Part shown: positions 16,033 to 25,732 of the stretch, one piece after another | How the letters are laid out: each line of letters begins with the position of its first letter | Position numbering within the stretch: the stretch's first letter is position 1 | Assembly (NCBI GenBank): GCA_015523335.1 | Contig: WAKM01000011.1 | Span: 1-32,645 of the forward strand | Direction of reading: 5' to 3' | Source: Archaeoglobaceae archaeon | Lineage (GTDB): Archaea; Halobacteriota; Archaeoglobi; Archaeoglobales; Archaeoglobaceae | DNA: 32,645 nt | Translations under genes and position numbers: made by a program | The notes under the pieces: model-generated | What the model saw: only the letters and a program-made list of their open reading frames with translations | Told to the model about the DNA's origin: nothing | The model's database searches: none

Positions 16033-17685
16033 ATGTTTCTGAAGTTTAAGAGGGAAGTTTTAAAGATGCTCAACGTTGACGAGAGATACGTTAAAGAAAG
16101 CGATCACGCTGACTTGGCTTGCACCGTAGCTTTTAAACTTGCGAAGGAACAGAAGAGAAGTCCGCAGGAGATTGCCGAAGAGATAGTTGCGGAGCTTGAG
16201 CCGAGAGACTACGTCGGAAGCATCGAAGTCGTGAACGGATACATAAACTTCTTCGTAAGCGAGGAATTTTTGGAGGACACGATTAACTTGATCCTCGACG
16301 AGGATTACGACTACGGATCTCCGAAGATAAAAGGAGAGGTTTTGATCGAGCATACATCGGCTAATCCCGATGGCCCCCTGCACATAGGACACATCAGGAA
16401 TTCGATAATAGGAGATACGCTTATGAGAATAATGAAAAAAGCAGGCTTGAACGTTAGAACTCAGTATTACGTCAACGATATGGGTAGGCAGATAGCGATT
16501 ACCGCTTTGGGCTACATGAGGTTCGGAATAGACGAATCGAAGAAGCCCGATCACGCAATAGTTGAAGCTTACATAAAGATGAACAGGGAGCTTGAGGAGA
16601 ATCCAGAGCTTGAAAAGGAAGTCGAGGATCTGATGATAAGGTATGAGAGGGGAGATGATGAGGCTGTCAGGCTTTTTAAGGAAGTCGTTGAGCTCGCGCT
16701 TAAGGGGATTAAGGAGACACTGCAAAAGCTAAACGTTCAGCACGACGAGTTCGTTTGGGAATCCGAATTCGTCAGGAACGGTTATGTCGACAGGATTTTG
16801 AAGATGCTCGATGAGAAGGGATTGCTTAAGAAGGACGGAGCTTGGATAATCGATTTGAGCGATTTGGGTTACGAGAAGGAGGTCGTGGTAAGAAGGGAAA
16901 ACGGCACGACTCTTTACGTTACTAGGGATCTTGCCTACCATCTCTGGAAAAACGAAAATTTCGAGCGCTTTATAAATGTGCTGGGAGCGGATCACAAGCT
17001 CGTAGGAAGGCAACTGCAGGATATACTAAGATTGCTCGGATTGAAACCGCCCGAAATAGTTTTCTTCGAGTTCGTCTCTCTGCCGGAAGGATCGATGAGC
17101 ACGAGGAAGGGGAAGTTCATATCAGCTGATGAGCTTATAGAGAAGGTTTACGGGGAAGCTAAAAAGATAGTTGGGGGAAAGGAAGAGCTGAATGAGGAAG
17201 AAAAGAGACACATAGCAAGAGCCGTTGCGATCGGAGCTCTGAGATTCGACTTCGTAAAAATAGCACCGGAGAAGCCGATGGTCTTCGACTGGCAGAAAGC
17301 TTTGGATTTCGAAAGACAAACAGCAAGCTACATCCAATACTCACATGCGAGATGTTGTTCGATTCTAAGGAAAGCTGTTGAAAGCGGTATGCCCGATCTG
17401 GATTTCAGAGGAGACTTGTGTACTCCATTAGAGAGAAAACTCGTAGTTCTGCTGTCGAAGTTCTCTTACATGGTGCTTAGAGTCGTGAACGAACTCAAGC
17501 CGAACGTATTTGCCGATTACATACTCAAAGTTGCTAACACATTCAACGACTTCTACAGGGATCATCCGGTGCTTAAAGCTGAGAGCGAGTTGAGGATGCA
17601 CAGATTGGCTATCGTGGATGCTACGAGAATAGTCCTAAGGAATGGACTCGAATTGCTGGGCATCGAACCACTCGAAAGGATGTAG
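16033..17685 (+). CDS. argS: Arginyl-tRNA synthetase
   Basis: This class I enzyme charges tRNA-Arg. The 550-aa product has the N-terminal Add1-type domain, the HIGH motif in NPDGPLHIGHIRNS (HIGH at about residues 117-120), YYVNDMGRQI, the ArgRS-specific GADHKLVGRQLQDIL, a KMSKS equivalent MSTRKGKF and an all-helical DALR anticodon-binding domain ending in RNGLELLGIEPLERM. Length is normal. It is divergent from mpgS. The hydrogenase maturation protease gene begins one base after its stop, so they are probably cotranscribed though unrelated in function. Confidence 0.96.
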   Translation: MFLKFKREVLKMLNVDERYVKESDHADLACTVAFKLAKEQKRSPQEIAEEIVAELEPRDYVGSIEVVNGYINFFVSEEFLEDTINLILDEDYDYGSPKIKGEVLIEHTSANPDGPLHIGHIRNSIIGDTLMRIMKKAGLNVRTQYYVNDMGRQIAITALGYMRFGIDESKKPDHAIVEAYIKMNRELEENPELEKEVEDLMIRYERGDDEAVRLFKEVVELALKGIKETLQKLNVQHDEFVWESEFVRNGYVDRILKMLDEKGLLKKDGAWIIDLSDLGYEKEVVVRRENGTTLYVTRDLAYHLWKNENFERFINVLGADHKLVGRQLQDILRLLGLKPPEIVFFEFVSLPEGSMSTRKGKFISADELIEKVYGEAKKIVGGKEELNEEEKRHIARAVAIGALRFDFVKIAPEKPMVFDWQKALDFERQTASYIQYSHARCCSILRKAVESGMPDLDFRGDLCTPLERKLVVLLSKFSYMVLRVVNELKPNVFADYILKVANTFNDFYRDHPVLKAESELRMHRLAIVDATRIVLRNGLELLGIEPLERM

Positions 17686-17686
17686 C

Positions 17687-18124
17687 ATGAAGGTTGCCGT
17701 AATCGGAATAGGAAACTTATTGATGGGAGACGAGGGAGTGGGTATAGCCGTAATCAACGAACTGAAGAAGATGAACGTAGAAGCAGACGTCTACGACTGC
17801 GGAACGATGGGAGTTGACATACTGAACACCATGCTTGGATACGACAAGGTGATAGTGGTCGATGCCGTAAAGGGCTTCGGAAAGCCGGGCGATGTGGTAA
17901 AGATTGACCCCAAAGAATTACGTAAGAGCAGGAGAGTAGTTTCGATGCATGATGTGGACTTCGCTTTTTTGATCAAGGTCGTCGGAGAATTTATCGACCT
18001 TCCGGAGATTGTTATAGTCGGTGTCGAGGTCGAAAAGGTCGGAGAAGGTATTGGATTGTCCGAAAGCGTAAGGAAAGCTATTCCGAAGGCTTTAGAGTTT
18101 ATAATAGATGAGCTGAAGATTTAG
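17687..18124 (+). CDS. Hydrogenase maturation protease (HycI/HyaD family)
   Basis: The endopeptidase trims the C terminus of the [NiFe]-hydrogenase large subunit after nickel insertion. The 145-aa product opens VAVIGIGNLLMGDEGVGI, with Glu16 as one metal-sensing residue, followed by YDCGTMGVDILNTML, VIVVDAVKGFGKPGDV with its conserved Asp, and SMHDVDFAF with the third ligand His. I chose the ATG at 17687, one base after the argS stop; the open frame could extend back to 17642 but would overlap argS and add non-family residues. AAAGGA inside the end of argS may serve as ribosome binding site. No hydrogenase subunit genes are in the window, so the target lies elsewhere. Confidence 0.92.
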   Translation: MKVAVIGIGNLLMGDEGVGIAVINELKKMNVEADVYDCGTMGVDILNTMLGYDKVIVVDAVKGFGKPGDVVKIDPKELRKSRRVVSMHDVDFAFLIKVVGEFIDLPEIVIVGVEVEKVGEGIGLSESVRKAIPKALEFIIDELKI

Positions 18125-18169
18125 AACAAAATATTTATATTTGCATTGTTAACGTTTTGTGGGATTAAA

Positions 18170-18976
18170 ATGAGAAGGTTTGTCGTTGTGATGGTATTGC
18201 TCGGAGTTCTGATGTGTTTGTGTGTTCAGAGTATTAATCCAGAGGTAATAAAGCAGAAGGTTATTGAATCATCAAAAAATATAAAAACATATAAATTTAA
18301 AATGAGAGTTCGATCCGAAGTGGTATTCGGAAACGAATCGGAGGGTTTGAAGTCGACGATGGTGTCAAATGCAACGGGAGCGGTCAATCTCGTAAACAAG
18401 AGGATGTATGTGGATGTCCATACCGTTATAAACAGACTCGGGCAGACTTATGAGATGAAATCCGAAACATACGTGATCAACGATACAGCCTACGTAAGAT
18501 CTGTAAGACCCAACGGATCGTCCGTCTGGTTCAAGACGAAGGTGCGTAACGATTTTTGGATTCGCAACAATCAGATCGACCGGCAAATTGTATTTCTGAA
18601 CTTTTCGAAAGTTGAAAAACTATCCGAGGAAAGTGTAAACGGAACGGAATGCTACGTTCTCGAATTAAAGCCCGATCTCGATAAGTTTGTGGAATACATG
18701 GCGAACTCATCCAAAAGCGTTCCGCAAAACATGAGCATGCTTAAGAACACGATCAAAGAAGTGGAGATCAAGGAATGGATCGCCAAAGATACGTTCTACC
18801 CAATTAAAGCTGAAATTTTGACAGTAATGGAAATGCCCATGAAAATTTCGATCGGATCACTCAAGGGAAATGTCAGCATTGAAGAAACTATGAAGATGAC
18901 AGTAGAGTTTTACGATCACAACAAGCCGGTTTTGATAAAACTGCCGGAAGAAGCTAAGAATGCAACCGAATTATAA
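18170..18976 (+). CDS. Secreted or lipid-anchored LolA-like protein
   Basis: The 268-aa product has an N-terminal hydrophobic segment (RRFVVVMVLLGVLMCLCVQ) that is a signal peptide or anchor; the cysteines there suggest a weak lipobox. The rest is beta-rich, with alternating strands such as KFKMRVRSEVVF, RMYVDVHTVINRLGQTYEMKSETYVINDTAYVR and ECYVLELKPD, which resembles the LolA/LppX-type half-barrel fold seen in many archaeal lipoproteins. Ten N-X-S/T sequons support exposure outside the cell and archaeal N-glycosylation. Function is unknown. A TATA-like ATATTTATATT lies at about 18130-18140. The 3' end overlaps the radical SAM gene by 6 nt. I chose the ATG before RRF; the open frame extends to 18146. 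Confidence 0.72.
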   Translation: MRRFVVVMVLLGVLMCLCVQSINPEVIKQKVIESSKNIKTYKFKMRVRSEVVFGNESEGLKSTMVSNATGAVNLVNKRMYVDVHTVINRLGQTYEMKSETYVINDTAYVRSVRPNGSSVWFKTKVRNDFWIRNNQIDRQIVFLNFSKVEKLSEESVNGTECYVLELKPDLDKFVEYMANSSKSVPQNMSMLKNTIKEVEIKEWIAKDTFYPIKAEILTVMEMPMKISIGSLKGNVSIEETMKMTVEFYDHNKPVLIKLPEEAKNATEL

Positions 18977-19972
18977 TATTATATTTTGCTTATATCCGCA
19001 CTCCGGGCATCTGTTTCCGTCTAAATCCATTCGGACGATGTAAAATCCATCTCTATCTATCAGAAGATGCCCGCAGTTCGGACAGTATGTGTCTTCATAT
19101 TTATGCCCCCAGACGTTTCCTATGTAAACGTATTCGAGTCCGACATCCTTTGCAACCTCTATAGCCTTTTCGAGCGTTGAAACGGGAGTGGGCGGTTTGT
19201 CGAGCATCTGATAATCGGGATGAAACCTTGAGAAGTGAACAGGTATCCTCTTGCTCAAGCCGTAAACCCATTCCGCGAACTCCCTTATTTCATCCATTGA
19301 ATCGTTTTCGCCCGGAATAACCAAATATGTCAGCTCCAGAAATATCCCCTTTTTGTGCATGTATTCAACGCTTTTCAGCACGTTTTCAAGTTTAGCCTTG
19401 CATATTCGCTTGTAGAAGTCTTCGTTAAAAGCCTTAACATCGACGTTTGCGGCATCCAATATTCCTTCAAACTGATCTATCGCTTCAAAACTCATATATC
19501 CGTTCGTAACGTATACCACGTAATATCCTTCCCTCTTAACGAGTTTGCTCGAATCCAATGCGAATTCATGCCAGATCGAAGGCTCGTTGTAAGTCCAAGC
19601 AATCCCATCAGCTCTATTTTCCTTCGTAAGCTCCAAAATTTCTTTGGGAGTGTATTCTCTAACGTAAGGGTAGCTCAGATCCGCGAAGGCTATCGTGTAG
19701 TTCTGACAGTGCTTACATCTGAAGTTACAGCTTATACCGCCGAAGGACAAAACAGCGCTACCCGGCTTGAAGTTGTGTAAGGGCTTTTTCTCGATCGGAT
19801 CTAAAGCGACAGATGAGACCAAACCATAATTGTAAACCTTGAGAACTCCATCCTCGTTCTTCCTAACTCTGCATATCCCCCATTTACCCGGCTTGAGCTT
19901 ACATCTGTGCATGCAGGTTTTACAGATAACAGTGCTGTTTTCTCTTTCGTATAGATAAGATTCGACGATCAT
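18971..19972 (-). CDS. amrS: AmmeMemoRadiSam-system radical SAM enzyme (AmrS-like, PFL-activase family)
   Basis: The 333-aa protein has an N-terminal cysteine group (CKTCMHRC, then GICRVR), then SFGGISCNFRCKHCQNY with the radical SAM cysteines at about 82, 86 and 89, YNEPSIWHEF and NVDVKAFNEDFYK. The C terminus carries a zinc-ribbon-like pair YCPNCGH and RCPECGY. This order matches the AmrS subgroup formerly annotated as pyruvate formate-lyase activating enzyme homologues. Its usual companions, AMMECR1- and MEMO-type genes, are not in the window, and no glycyl-radical enzyme is either. A TATA-like CTTAAATCG about 27 nt upstream suggests a leaderless transcript. The substrate is unknown. Confidence 0.9.
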   Translation of the reverse strand: MIVESYLYERENSTVICKTCMHRCKLKPGKWGICRVRKNEDGVLKVYNYGLVSSVALDPIEKKPLHNFKPGSAVLSFGGISCNFRCKHCQNYTIAFADLSYPYVREYTPKEILELTKENRADGIAWTYNEPSIWHEFALDSSKLVKREGYYVVYVTNGYMSFEAIDQFEGILDAANVDVKAFNEDFYKRICKAKLENVLKSVEYMHKKGIFLELTYLVIPGENDSMDEIREFAEWVYGLSKRIPVHFSRFHPDYQMLDKPPTPVSTLEKAIEVAKDVGLEYVYIGNVWGHKYEDTYCPNCGHLLIDRDGFYIVRMDLDGNRCPECGYKQNIIL

Positions 19973-20042
19973 ATTATAGCGTTGATTTCAATCGATTTAA
20001 GTATTCCGTAAAGTTCAAAAAATGGTCGTTTAACAAAATTCG

Positions 20043-21772
<1,730 letters not shown>

Positions 21773-21796
21773 TTCCATCTAAACTGAGTCGATCTC

Positions 21797-22516
21797 GTGA
21801 AAGCGTTGGCGGGCGCTTTGGGCTTCTTCTCAACACTCCCGATTGGAAGGGATGAAGAAAGCTTCGAAGCTCTCAGAAGGAACCTATGGATTTTGCCGAT
21901 CGTCGGAATTATCTTGGGTCTAATCATCGCCATTCCAACCCTCGCCTTGGCAACCCTTGCTAAGAACATTACGTTCGTTGCCGTTTTAGTCTATTTGGCT
22001 GTTGAAGGTATAAATCACATCGACGGGCTTGCGGATTTCGGAGATGCGCTCTTCGCTCCTAAAGATAGGAAGCTGAAGGCCCTTAAGGATCTGAAAACGG
22101 GCGTTGGAGGAACGGTTGCCGTCTGCATTTACGTCTTCGCATTAATGCAAAGTTTTACGAGCTTAGGCTCGGATAAAATCGCCATAGCAATCGTGGATTC
22201 CCAGATGATGTCCAAATTCGGAATGCTTCTGCTTTTAACTACAACGAAACCGATTTGGCAAGGTATGGCTTCTTATATAATGGAATTTGCCAGAAAAAAG
22301 GACTTAGTGATAGGTTTAGTAATTGCGGTAGCTTTCACGTTGGTTTGCATGAAAGCGTATCCGAAGATCGTTTGGATCAATGTTCTCAGTATCATTCTCT
22401 GCGTTCTTTACAGATCATACGTAATGAAATCTTTAGGTGGTGTGAACGGGGATATAATAGGCGCTCTAAACTGCATAGTTTTTGCTTTCGGTTTGATCTT
22501 GTTTAGTTTAGTTTAA
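21797..22516 (+). CDS. cobS: Adenosylcobinamide-GDP ribazoletransferase (cobalamin synthase)
   Basis: CobS joins adenosylcobinamide-GDP with alpha-ribazole at the membrane, the last steps of cobalamin assembly. The 239-aa product begins KALAGALGFFSTLPIGRDE, has several membrane segments and the family motifs EGINHIDGLADFGDALFAPKDRKLKALKD and KTGVGGTVAVCIYV. It uses a GTG start at 21797, 24 nt after the ogt stop. No other cobalamin genes are nearby. It converges on the S27e gene with a 6-nt gap. Confidence 0.93.
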   Translation: MKALAGALGFFSTLPIGRDEESFEALRRNLWILPIVGIILGLIIAIPTLALATLAKNITFVAVLVYLAVEGINHIDGLADFGDALFAPKDRKLKALKDLKTGVGGTVAVCIYVFALMQSFTSLGSDKIAIAIVDSQMMSKFGMLLLLTTTKPIWQGMASYIMEFARKKDLVIGLVIAVAFTLVCMKAYPKIVWINVLSIILCVLYRSYVMKSLGGVNGDIIGALNCIVFAFGLILFSLV

Positions 22517-22522
22517 AAAATG

Positions 22523-22693
22523 TTAGCCGAAAACCTCGAGAATTTCCGCCTTAATTATGCCCTTTCCTCCCGTCGGTTCGGCTAAGGTTCTCCCGCAGAC
22601 CAAACATTTCACCACGGTCGAGGGGTGGTCGAAGATAACCTGAACGTTCTCGCAATCCGGACACTTCACCTTAAGGAACTTGCTCGTGGGCAT
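22523..22693 (-). CDS. rps27e: Ribosomal protein S27e
   Basis: The 56-aa zinc-binding protein of the small ribosomal subunit has [16 protein letters not shown] and [18 protein letters not shown], the two CxxC pairs that hold zinc. I chose the ATG at 22691-22693 because GGAGGAGA lies immediately upstream as a strong ribosome binding site and relatives begin just before the FLKVKCPDC stretch; the frame could extend to 22729. It is 25 nt behind L44e in the priS operon. Confidence 0.95.
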   Translation of the reverse strand: MPTSKFLKVKCPDCENVQVIFDHPSTVVKCLVCGRTLAEPTGGKGIIKAEILEVFG

Positions 22694-22718
22694 TCTCTCC
22701 TCCAACCCGACCACCCCC

Positions 22719-23000
22719 TTACTTTTCAACTAACTCAAACCTCTTCACTCTCCAAGTCGGTCTGCAGTGGGCTTTCTTACATTCCGTGCACCTAAACCTG
22801 ATGTTAACCCTTTTCGTCGGCTTGTCTCCTCCAGGGACTTTGCTGAACTTACCCAAGTTGCCTACCTTACCTCTCCTCTTCTTTTGCCTGTTGATCCACT
22901 TGAGAGCGCTCTGTTTACCCCTGCCTACCTTCTCAACTTCATGAATCGTGTGCCTTCCGCAGAACGGACAAAACGTCCTAACCTTCTTCGGATACTTCAT
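22719..23000 (-). CDS. rpl44e: Ribosomal protein L44e
   Basis: The 93-aa large-subunit protein begins [25 protein letters not shown], has the basic [25 protein letters not shown] centre and ends with [26 protein letters not shown]. Two CxxC pairs form the zinc site. Its start overlaps the end of gins51 by 4 nt, so translation is probably coupled. The L44e-S27e pair is a standard archaeal arrangement. Confidence 0.96.
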   Translation of the reverse strand: MKYPKKVRTFCPFCGRHTIHEVEKVGRGKQSALKWINRQKKRRGKVGNLGKFSKVPGGDKPTKRVNIRFRCTECKKAHCRPTWRVKRFELVEK

Positions 23001-23545
23001 CCTTTCACCTCTATCTCTTCTGCAACTCCATCTTTTATTAAAGCTTTAGCGTTAAGATCAGGTAGCACAACTACATCCTCTCTACGCAATTTATATGTTT
23101 TTCCGTCGATACCGACAAATTCGGGAATATCCTTTTTTATTCTAACGACTACATATTCTGTTTCCCTTACCTCCTCTTCCCTCCTAACGTGTTCGAGTAT
23201 CAGCTTTTTGAACTCCTCCAAAATCTCTACGAGCTTCTTAAACAAACTCTTCTCCGCAGACGTCATGCTATCGAGCTCCTCGTCCGTTTCGGTTTCGCAG
23301 ACCTTAGCCCAAGCGATCTTAATTATCCTGCTGGTTCTGGCTTCAAAAATTCTCCTTTGAATTTTCTTTAAAGTTCTGATTTCATCCTCAAGTCTTACAG
23401 CCTCAACCTCACTACCCGCACTCTTCTTTCTTTCTTCGAGCTCCGCAATCCTTTCTTTGATCTTTTCGTATAAATCCTCGTCGATCTTTTGAAGCTTTCC
23501 GCTCTTTGACTTTTCAAGGATCGTCAAAAGTTCGTCAATGTCCAT
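22997..23545 (-). CDS. GINS complex subunit (Gins51 type)
   Basis: GINS links the MCM helicase with RecJ/GAN in the archaeal replication fork. The 182-aa protein has a helical A domain (about residues 1-125, rich in charged heptads) followed by a small beta B domain at the C terminus, with IPEFVGIDGKTYKLRREDVVVLPDLNAKALI. B-domain-last order marks the Gins51 (Sld5/Psf1-like) subunit. Its start lies 11 nt inside the end of priS, and it precedes L44e. The family call comes from domain order and the primase-gins gene context. Confidence 0.88.
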   Translation of the reverse strand: MDIDELLTILEKSKSGKLQKIDEDLYEKIKERIAELEERKKSAGSEVEAVRLEDEIRTLKKIQRRIFEARTSRIIKIAWAKVCETETDEELDSMTSAEKSLFKKLVEILEEFKKLILEHVRREEEVRETEYVVVRIKKDIPEFVGIDGKTYKLRREDVVVLPDLNAKALIKDGVAEEIEVKG

Positions 23546-24581
23546 ACAGCGCTACACCCCTGCAGATCAAGAACACCGCCAAATATTCGGGAATTTTATC
23601 CTTTCCGGGTTGCAGTTTGAATTTCTCTTCCATCATTCTTAACCTTATCCTTTTTAAAATTCTAACCTTAACCTTATCATCACCGAAAACCACCGCATCT
23701 CTAAGTGGATCGAACTCATCAAGCTTGTCGAGGGGAACTATCGTAACCTTCAACCCCGTTTTACCGTGTAACGAATTCGGAAGCCTTATGAGCCTCTTTA
23801 TGTCCGCAGTTACCGGCGGATCGACGTAGACAGCAAGTCTCGATGAGCACAGGTTGAAAGCCCTTTCAAATACCTCCCTCGGTATCGACGACAGATCTCC
23901 TTCGGCTATGTTCTTTAAATTTATCTTCAGAATTGATATCAACCTCTGCCTTTTGCTATCGTCGTAGTTTTCCAAGAGCTTTTCGATTCTATTGTCCTTA
24001 ATAGCATTTGCTATGTATTTCGCTATGCACTTTGCAATCCTTCTCATCTGCCTGCTTTCCGAATTTTTCAGGTTGTTCAGCGTTAGGTAATCCACGATCT
24101 CTCTCCTCTCAGCCGATCCCAGATCTCTAAACCTCTCATCGTAGACGTGAATGTGGTATCCCCTATGCCCCGAAAACACCACCTCGATGTCGTCCTCGCT
24201 AACTCCGAAATCATCCGTCAAGATCTTGATAAGTTTAAAAACCTCAAGCTTTGCCGCCTTCAGCGATTTTCTCGGCAGATGGTCGGCATCGATATCGAAG
24301 ATCAAGTCGGCACCTTTCCACCCCTTCCTTTCCATTTCCGCAGATGGATCCTCGTAATATGCTGATGAGTAGTAGGCATGAGCAGGAACGTTGGATATGA
24401 CGTATGCCTTGAGCTCTAAATCCGAAGAGAAGGCAATATGTCTGTGCATCACGAAATCCGGAAAGTGCTCGAGGGGGACGAAAGCCCACTCCCTTCTCTC
24501 AAACTCTTTGGGAATGTAGAGATCCGCATCGATATAGTATTCCCTAAACTTCTTTAATAAGAATGCCTTAGTTAGCTCCAC
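23535..24581 (-). CDS. priS: DNA primase small (catalytic) subunit
   Basis: PriS makes RNA/DNA primers with the large subunit PriL. The 348-aa product has the catalytic aspartates in LIFDIDADH (Asp96 and Asp98), the conserved VFSGHRGYHIHVYD motif, and RLPNSLHGKTGLKV with the nucleotide-binding histidine region. Length matches archaeal PriS. The start is a GTG at 24579-24581; a TATA box at 24602-24610 lies about 25 nt upstream, so the message is probably leaderless with a GTG start. It heads the replication/translation operon priS-gins51-L44e-S27e. Confidence 0.96.
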   Translation of the reverse strand: MELTKAFLLKKFREYYIDADLYIPKEFERREWAFVPLEHFPDFVMHRHIAFSSDLELKAYVISNVPAHAYYSSAYYEDPSAEMERKGWKGADLIFDIDADHLPRKSLKAAKLEVFKLIKILTDDFGVSEDDIEVVFSGHRGYHIHVYDERFRDLGSAERREIVDYLTLNNLKNSESRQMRRIAKCIAKYIANAIKDNRIEKLLENYDDSKRQRLISILKINLKNIAEGDLSSIPREVFERAFNLCSSRLAVYVDPPVTADIKRLIRLPNSLHGKTGLKVTIVPLDKLDEFDPLRDAVVFGDDKVKVRILKRIRLRMMEEKFKLQPGKDKIPEYLAVFLICRGVALYGH

Positions 24582-24601
24582 ATACTACGGATTTCGCGAA
24601 G

Positions 24602-24610
24602 GTTTATAAT
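24602..24610 (-). promoter_or_regulatory. TATA box of the priS operon
   Basis: ATTATAAAC on the minus strand is centred about 25 nt before the priS GTG. The box contains the TAA stop codon of the upstream RAM-domain gene, so it is embedded in coding sequence. Confidence 0.6.
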
Positions 24611-24837
24611 ATTGCGCCGGTGAGGGTTTTTGTTTCGACAACACCGTCTATAGTTCTTATCTTCTTCAAAACGACCTCGCTTAAGTGCTCGAAATCTCTA
24701 ACTACGATCTTTGCGATTAGATCGTATTCTCCGAAAAGGGGATAGAGCTCTTCGACTTCCTCAAGCTCAGCAAGCCTGTCGTAGACATACTTTTCCTTAG
24801 TGGGTAGCACCTTTATCAAAACGAAACCTAAAGCCAT
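24604..24837 (-). CDS. Stand-alone Lrp/AsnC-type ligand-binding (RAM) domain protein
   Basis: The 77-aa protein has no DNA-binding domain; it is only the alpha-beta RAM domain that senses amino acids in Lrp/AsnC regulators. Visible pattern: ALGFVLIKVLPTKEKYVYDRLAEL, EELYPLFGEYDLIAKIVVRDFEHLSEVV and IDGVVETKTLTGAIL, the classic VxxxxxxxGxYDLI core. Such proteins may modulate full-length regulators by forming mixed oligomers. I chose the ATG at 24835-24837, where relatives start; a T-rich TATA-like stretch lies about 22 nt upstream. The stop overlaps the priS promoter. Confidence 0.88.
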   Translation of the reverse strand: MALGFVLIKVLPTKEKYVYDRLAELEEVEELYPLFGEYDLIAKIVVRDFEHLSEVVLKKIRTIDGVVETKTLTGAIL

Positions 24838-24928
24838 AATACAATTCGTCAACGAAAAATAAAAAATTTGTCCTCCCGTTGCTAATAATAAGCTTTTCCC
24901 GTTTCAAGAATTTGTTTTCATGATGTTT

Positions 24929-25210
24929 TTAAAGAGTGACAAGGTAGGCTCTGTAGGTTTTACCTCCATATTCAACACAATGTCCGCTCAGGTATCTCAT
25001 TTTGTTAAATTCTTCGACTGTGATCTTTAACGTAACTTCACCCCTCTTTTCTGCAATTTCAAGCGCTTTTTTGAGTGTTGGTAAATCTTTCAGCATGTCA
25101 TCCGTGATATGCTCAGCGTTAGAGCAGTTTGCAACTTCCACGTGCACGTAGTAATGCTTATACGCGTAGTATCCCATAACTGCAAAAAGTCCGGCGACTA
25201 CGATTATCAA
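24929..25210 (-). CDS. Small single-pass membrane protein of unknown function
   Basis: The 93-aa product has one N-terminal hydrophobic segment (LIIVVAGLFAVMGYYAYKHYY) and a small soluble tail with two cysteines (VANCSN and SGHCVEYGG) that could pair outside the cell. I know no family for it. The only usable start in frame appears to be TTG at 25208-25210, with a TATATAA box centred about 21 nt upstream at 25228-25234; the start is therefore uncertain. Spacing of 76 nt or more on each side suggests its own transcript. Confidence 0.55.
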   Translation of the reverse strand: MIIVVAGLFAVMGYYAYKHYYVHVEVANCSNAEHITDDMLKDLPTLKKALEIAEKRGEVTLKITVEEFNKMRYLSGHCVEYGGKTYRAYLVTL

Positions 25211-25267
25211 AATTACTAACGTTTTTCTTATATACCCCCACCCGTGTAGTTTAAAAAAAAGATGGGG

Positions 25268-25723
25268 TCAATCTTCTCTTTTAAGTTCAACGACCTTCAA
25301 GCTGAACCCCTTCTTACATTCAGCCGGAGCATCTCCTATTATTTTTTCAACTATAACCGAATCTCCTTCCTTAAGCTCAACCGGATTGCAGAGGTTATAC
25401 ATCTCGCAGTCGAGTATGTTGCATTTTTTGCCTTCGAACCTTATCTTCGCCCCCTCTACAGCCATCTTCGAGTCTATTAGGGCAACTATGGGCAGTTCCA
25501 CCACTTCGACAGCCACAACGCCTTCGTCATGCAACGGGCATTCGTGGACGGCTCCATCTCTAAGTCCGACTATCTTATACTTAGCCCCCTCTCTAAGCCT
25601 TAAGCAGATGGTTTTAAGCCTACAATTTTCGCACTCCTGTTTTCCACCCAAAAATATGAATTCGACGCCGATCTTAGCCCAATCCTTTCCGCATAACGTG
25701 ATGATCTTGTTAACTTCCTCCAT
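25268..25723 (-). CDS. UPF0179 family protein
   Basis: The roughly 151-aa cysteine-rich protein has KITLCGKDWAKIG-like opening, then KQECENCRLKTICLRLREGAKYKIV, HECPLHDEGVVAVEVVE, CNILDCEMYNLCNPVELKEGD and CKKGFSLKVVEL. This cysteine pattern marks UPF0179, an archaeal family of unknown function that may bind metal or an Fe-S cluster. Among three nearby starts I chose the ATG at 25721-25723 because GAGGTG lies six bases upstream. No link with neighbours is evident. Confidence 0.8.
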   Translation of the reverse strand: MEEVNKIITLCGKDWAKIGVEFIFLGGKQECENCRLKTICLRLREGAKYKIVGLRDGAVHECPLHDEGVVAVEVVELPIVALIDSKMAVEGAKIRFEGKKCNILDCEMYNLCNPVELKEGDSVIVEKIIGDAPAECKKGFSLKVVELKRED

Positions 25724-25732
25724 GAGCATCAC

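Noticed and set aside
16060-17013. Minus-strand frames of 221 and 94 codons opposite argS
   Set aside because: Antisense to argS with low-complexity hydrophobic translation and no start signals.
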